From the NCBI GenBank assembly GCA_018240985.1, contig JAFEER010000275.1:1-34367 (forward strand): 34,367 bases of DNA, written 5' to 3'. Positions within the stretch are counted from its first letter, which is position 1. Each line of letters begins with the position of its first letter. Source of the stretch: Pseudomonadota bacterium. GTDB taxonomy: Bacteria > Pseudomonadota > Gammaproteobacteria > Burkholderiales > Burkholderiaceae_C. Made by a program: the position numbers and the translations under genes. Shown here one piece after another: positions 32,352-34,367 of the stretch. The notes under the pieces were generated by a model. The model did no database searches, was not told the origin of the DNA, and saw nothing but the letters and a program-made list of their open reading frames with translations.

Positions 32352-32475
32352 TGAGTGGTGAGTGGTTAGTGGTGAGTGGTGAGTGGTGAGTGGTGAGTCG
32401 AAAGCTGACAACCACTGACCACTCACCATTTACCATTTACCACTCACCCCCCCCCACTCACCACTCACCACCTCA
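32352..32475. repeat. GTGAGTG-type simple repeat with inverted second arm and C9 tract
   Basis: About seven units of the heptamer GTGAGTG/GTGGTGA on the left, then GTCGAAAGCTGAC, then inverted ACCACTCACC and CCATTTA-type units. The arms could form a long hairpin. A run of nine Cs at 32447-32455 sits about 58 bp before the EamA ATG. It fills the ampG-eamA intergenic region. Confidence 0.8.
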
Positions 32476-32513
32476 GGCAAGTTGCCCATCGCACGGGCCG
32501 TACGATTCCAGGC

Positions 32514-33398
32514 ATGACCGATTCACGACATTCCGCCCGCGGCATCGCCCTGGTGTGGTGCGCCGCCATGCTTTGGGGCACCACGGGCACGGCGCAGAGC
32601 CTGGCGCCGGCGGCGCTCTCGCCCTACTGGGTGGGGGCGCTGCGGCTGGTGATTGCCAGCGGCTTCTTTGCCCTGCTGGCCTGGGGCGCGCCGGCGCGCC
32701 ATGGCCCCTGGCCCTGGCGGCCGCTGGCGTTCGCGGGCGGCTGCATCGCCGTCTACAACCTGAGCTTTTTTGCCGGCGTCAAGCAAAGCGGCGTGGCCCT
32801 GGGCACGGCCATTGCCATCGGCAGCGGCCCGATCTGGGCCGGGCTGATGCAGACGCTGATCGCGCGCCGCCTGCCGCCCGCCCTGTGGTGGCTGGGCACG
32901 CTGGTCAGCGTGGCCGGCGGCGCCGCCATGGCGCTGGGCCAGGGCGGCGGCATGCGGCTGAACCCCGGCGGCGTGGGCCTGTGCCTGCTGGCGGGCCTGT
33001 GCTATGCCAGCTACACGCTGGTCAACAAGCCGCTGGTGCTGGCCCTGGGCCCGGCGCGCACCAACCTGGGGGTGTTTGCCGGCGCGGCCCTGGTTGCCGT
33101 GCCCGTGGCCTATGCGCTGGGCGGGCCGCTGCAGGCGGGCGCCAGCAGCTGGGCCGTGGTGCTGTTTCTGGGGCTGGTGAGCACCGGCCTGTCCTACCTG
33201 CTGTTTTCCAGCGGGCTGCGCCATGTCTCGGGCACGACCGGCGTCACGCTGGCGCTGGGCGAGCCGGTGACGGCCTTCGTGCTGGCGGTGTGGGTGGTGG
33301 GCGAGCGCCAGCAGCCGCTGGCCTGGCTGGGGCTGGCCGCGGTGATCGCCGGCCTGCTGCTGGTGGTGTGGGCCGAGCTGCGCTCTGCCAAGAGGTAA
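32514..33398 (+). CDS. EamA/DMT-family transporter
   Basis: A 294-aa protein with about ten membrane segments in two EamA repeats (about 12-145 and 155-290). GIALVWCAAMLWGTTGTAQS at the N-terminus, LGTAIAIGSGPIWAGLMQ closing the first repeat, and LGLVSTGLSYLLFSSGLRHV plus LGEPVTAFVLAVWVVGE in the second, are typical. Members export amino acids, nucleobases or other metabolites; the substrate is not readable. It is divergent from the ampG-like gene, across the simple-repeat hairpin. Confidence 0.9.
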   Translation: MTDSRHSARGIALVWCAAMLWGTTGTAQSLAPAALSPYWVGALRLVIASGFFALLAWGAPARHGPWPWRPLAFAGGCIAVYNLSFFAGVKQSGVALGTAIAIGSGPIWAGLMQTLIARRLPPALWWLGTLVSVAGGAAMALGQGGGMRLNPGGVGLCLLAGLCYASYTLVNKPLVLALGPARTNLGVFAGAALVAVPVAYALGGPLQAGASSWAVVLFLGLVSTGLSYLLFSSGLRHVSGTTGVTLALGEPVTAFVLAVWVVGERQQPLAWLGLAAVIAGLLLVVWAELRSAKR

Positions 33399-33523
33399 CC
33401 ACGCTTCAAGCTTGCAATTGCTGGCGTTTGGTTACGGGTGGCCGTCAACGCCGGGGCTGCGGCTGCCGTTTCCCATAAAGGCCCGCTGCGCACAGCGGCG
33501 CCGGCATCGAGAAGGAATACCGA

Positions 33524-33856
33524 ATGAATTGCAAACCGCTGGCGCTTGCCGCACTGCTGGGCCTGGCCGGCACCTGCGCCCAGGCCGGGGTGAATGTGAA
33601 CCTGGGCATAGGGCTGCCGGGCGTGGTCTACGTCGAGCCGGCGCCGGTCTACGCGCCGCCGCCGCCGGTCTATGTCATGCCGCGCCCCGTGTATGCGCCG
33701 CGCCCCGTGGTCGTGATGCCGCAGCCCATGTATGCCCCGCGCTGGCGCGACGACGACGATGACCGTGACGAATGGAAGCATTGGCGCAAGCACCAAGAAA
33801 AGGAGCAGAAGAGGGCATACAAGAGGTGGCGCCGCGAGCAGGGCGACGACGATTGA
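33524..33856 (+). CDS. Small secreted Pro/Val-rich protein of unknown function
   Basis: A 110-aa protein with a signal peptide (about 1-21, MNCKPLALAALLGLAGTCAQ, cleavage after AQA). A Pro/Val/Tyr repeat follows (APVYAPPPPVYVMPRPVYAP and similar), then an acidic-basic C-terminal tail (WRDDDDDRDEWKHWRKHQEK). AAGGAATACCG precedes the ATG. Such short periplasmic proteins are common in Burkholderiales; no function is known. It may be a low-complexity envelope protein. Confidence 0.7.
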   Translation: MNCKPLALAALLGLAGTCAQAGVNVNLGIGLPGVVYVEPAPVYAPPPPVYVMPRPVYAPRPVVVMPQPMYAPRWRDDDDDRDEWKHWRKHQEKEQKRAYKRWRREQGDDD

Positions 33857-33883
33857 TGGCGTGCTTTGGCTAGACTGCGGGGC

Positions 33884-34367
33884 ATGACCACGCCCAAGAC
33901 GGATATTTCTTCTGCATCACCCCTCGACCCCGGCTGCCGCTGTTGTGGCGGCGGCGTCTGGCATGCGCGCCGCGCCTTCGCGCTGGCGGCCCTGGGCGCT
34001 GCGGCGCTGCCGGCGCTGGCCCAGGTGAACGTGGGCAGCGCCTCCGGCATGCGCAACCTGGTGCCGGCCGAGCAGCTGGAGCAATCGGCCGTGCAGCAAT
34101 ACGACGAGCTGCTGGCCCAGGCCAAGGCGCAGCGGGCGCTGGCGCCCGACAACCATCCGCAGCTCATCAAGCTGCGCGCCATCGCGCGGCGCATCATTCC
34201 GTTCACCACGCAGTGGAACCCGCGCGCCATGCAGTGGCGCTGGCAGGTGAACCTGATCGGCAGCAAGGAGGTCAACGCCTTCTGCATGCCGGGCGGCAAG
34301 ATCGCCTTTTTCACCGGCATCCTGGATCGGCTGCAGCTCACCGACGACGAGATCGCCATGGTCATGG
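33884..34367 (+). CDS. M48-family metallopeptidase, N-terminal part (runs off right edge)
   Basis: About 161 codons, no stop before the window edge. An N-terminal twin-Arg-like signal (HARRAFALAALGAAALPALAQ) comes first, preceded by CRCCGGG. The rest matches the opening of M48 peptidases with IPFTTQWNPRAMQWRWQVNL, AFCMPGGKIAFFTGIL and LTDDEIAMVM. The zinc motif HEXXH should come within a few residues past the edge and is not seen. The likely role is periplasmic protein quality control, as in the BepA/LoiP group. Confidence 0.82.
   Translation, partial: MTTPKTDISSASPLDPGCRCCGGGVWHARRAFALAALGAAALPALAQVNVGSASGMRNLVPAEQLEQSAVQQYDELLAQAKAQRALAPDNHPQLIKLRAIARRIIPFTTQWNPRAMQWRWQVNLIGSKEVNAFCMPGGKIAFFTGILDRLQLTDDEIAMVM

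Noticed and set aside
32352-32475. Possible CRISPR array
   Set aside because: The units are 7 bp and contiguous, with an inverted second arm, no spacers of regular length and no cas genes.
1-34367. tRNA, rRNA, insertion sequence with transposase, or integrase/att site
   Set aside because: None was recognised on either strand by reading; only short non-coding repeats were found.

Overview
The window is GC-rich DNA that reads like a Comamonadaceae chromosome (Burkholderiales: Acidovorax, Alicycliphilus, Comamonas or relatives). The signs are the gene content, the codon use, the many small palindromic intergenic repeats, and a phenol cluster with a DmpR-type activator, a GntR regulator and a LysR regulator, as in the Comamonas aph system. 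The species cannot be fixed from sequence alone.

Layout: (1) 1-1827, minus strand: an SGNH hydrolase coupled to a membrane acyltransferase that runs off the left edge. (2) 2104-4548, minus strand: a phenol-sensing sigma54 activator (DmpR/AphR type) followed by a GntR regulator (AphS-like). (3) 4549-4793: a divergent control region with two UAS-like repeats 32 bp apart and a -24/-12 element. (4) 4794-9725: dmpKLMNOP, the multicomponent phenol hydroxylase. (5) 9756-10667, minus strand: a LysR regulator, with a membrane-anchored ABM-domain protein at 10845-11438. (6) 11596-22848: ferredoxin, catechol 2,3-dioxygenase, GlcG-like protein, outer-membrane channel, dmpC, dmpD, dmpE, an SDR, dmpF, dmpG, dmpH, a TTT/Bug binding protein and dmpI. 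(7) 22889-26219: an SRPBCC protein, an AT-rich PEP-CTERM gene and a two-component system. (8) 26427-30699: a defence-type island with a methyltransferase remnant, a DUF1016 PDDEXK nuclease and a 1040-aa nuclease-methyltransferase. (9) 30954-34367: an AmpG-like permease, an EamA transporter, a small secreted Pro-rich protein and the start of an M48 peptidase.

Together the central genes take phenol to catechol, cleave it in the meta position to 2-hydroxymuconic semialdehyde, and process that by both the hydrolytic (DmpD) and oxidative (DmpC-I-H) branches to pyruvate and acetyl-CoA. Unlike the contiguous dmpKLMNOPQBCDEFGHI order, the hydroxylase block is separated from the meta-cleavage block by a LysR gene. 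Two promoters that flank the ABM gene carry nearly the same motif, which suggests that the LysR protein controls the lower pathway while the sigma54 activator controls the hydroxylase.

The most interesting signals are the duplicated LysR-type promoter module, the conserved phenol-pocket and zinc residues in the activator, a family of MITE-like composite repeats scattered through the operon (one half-copy lies inside a coding sequence), and the compact nuclease/methyltransferase pair, whose nuclease gene contains a 29-bp near-perfect palindrome.
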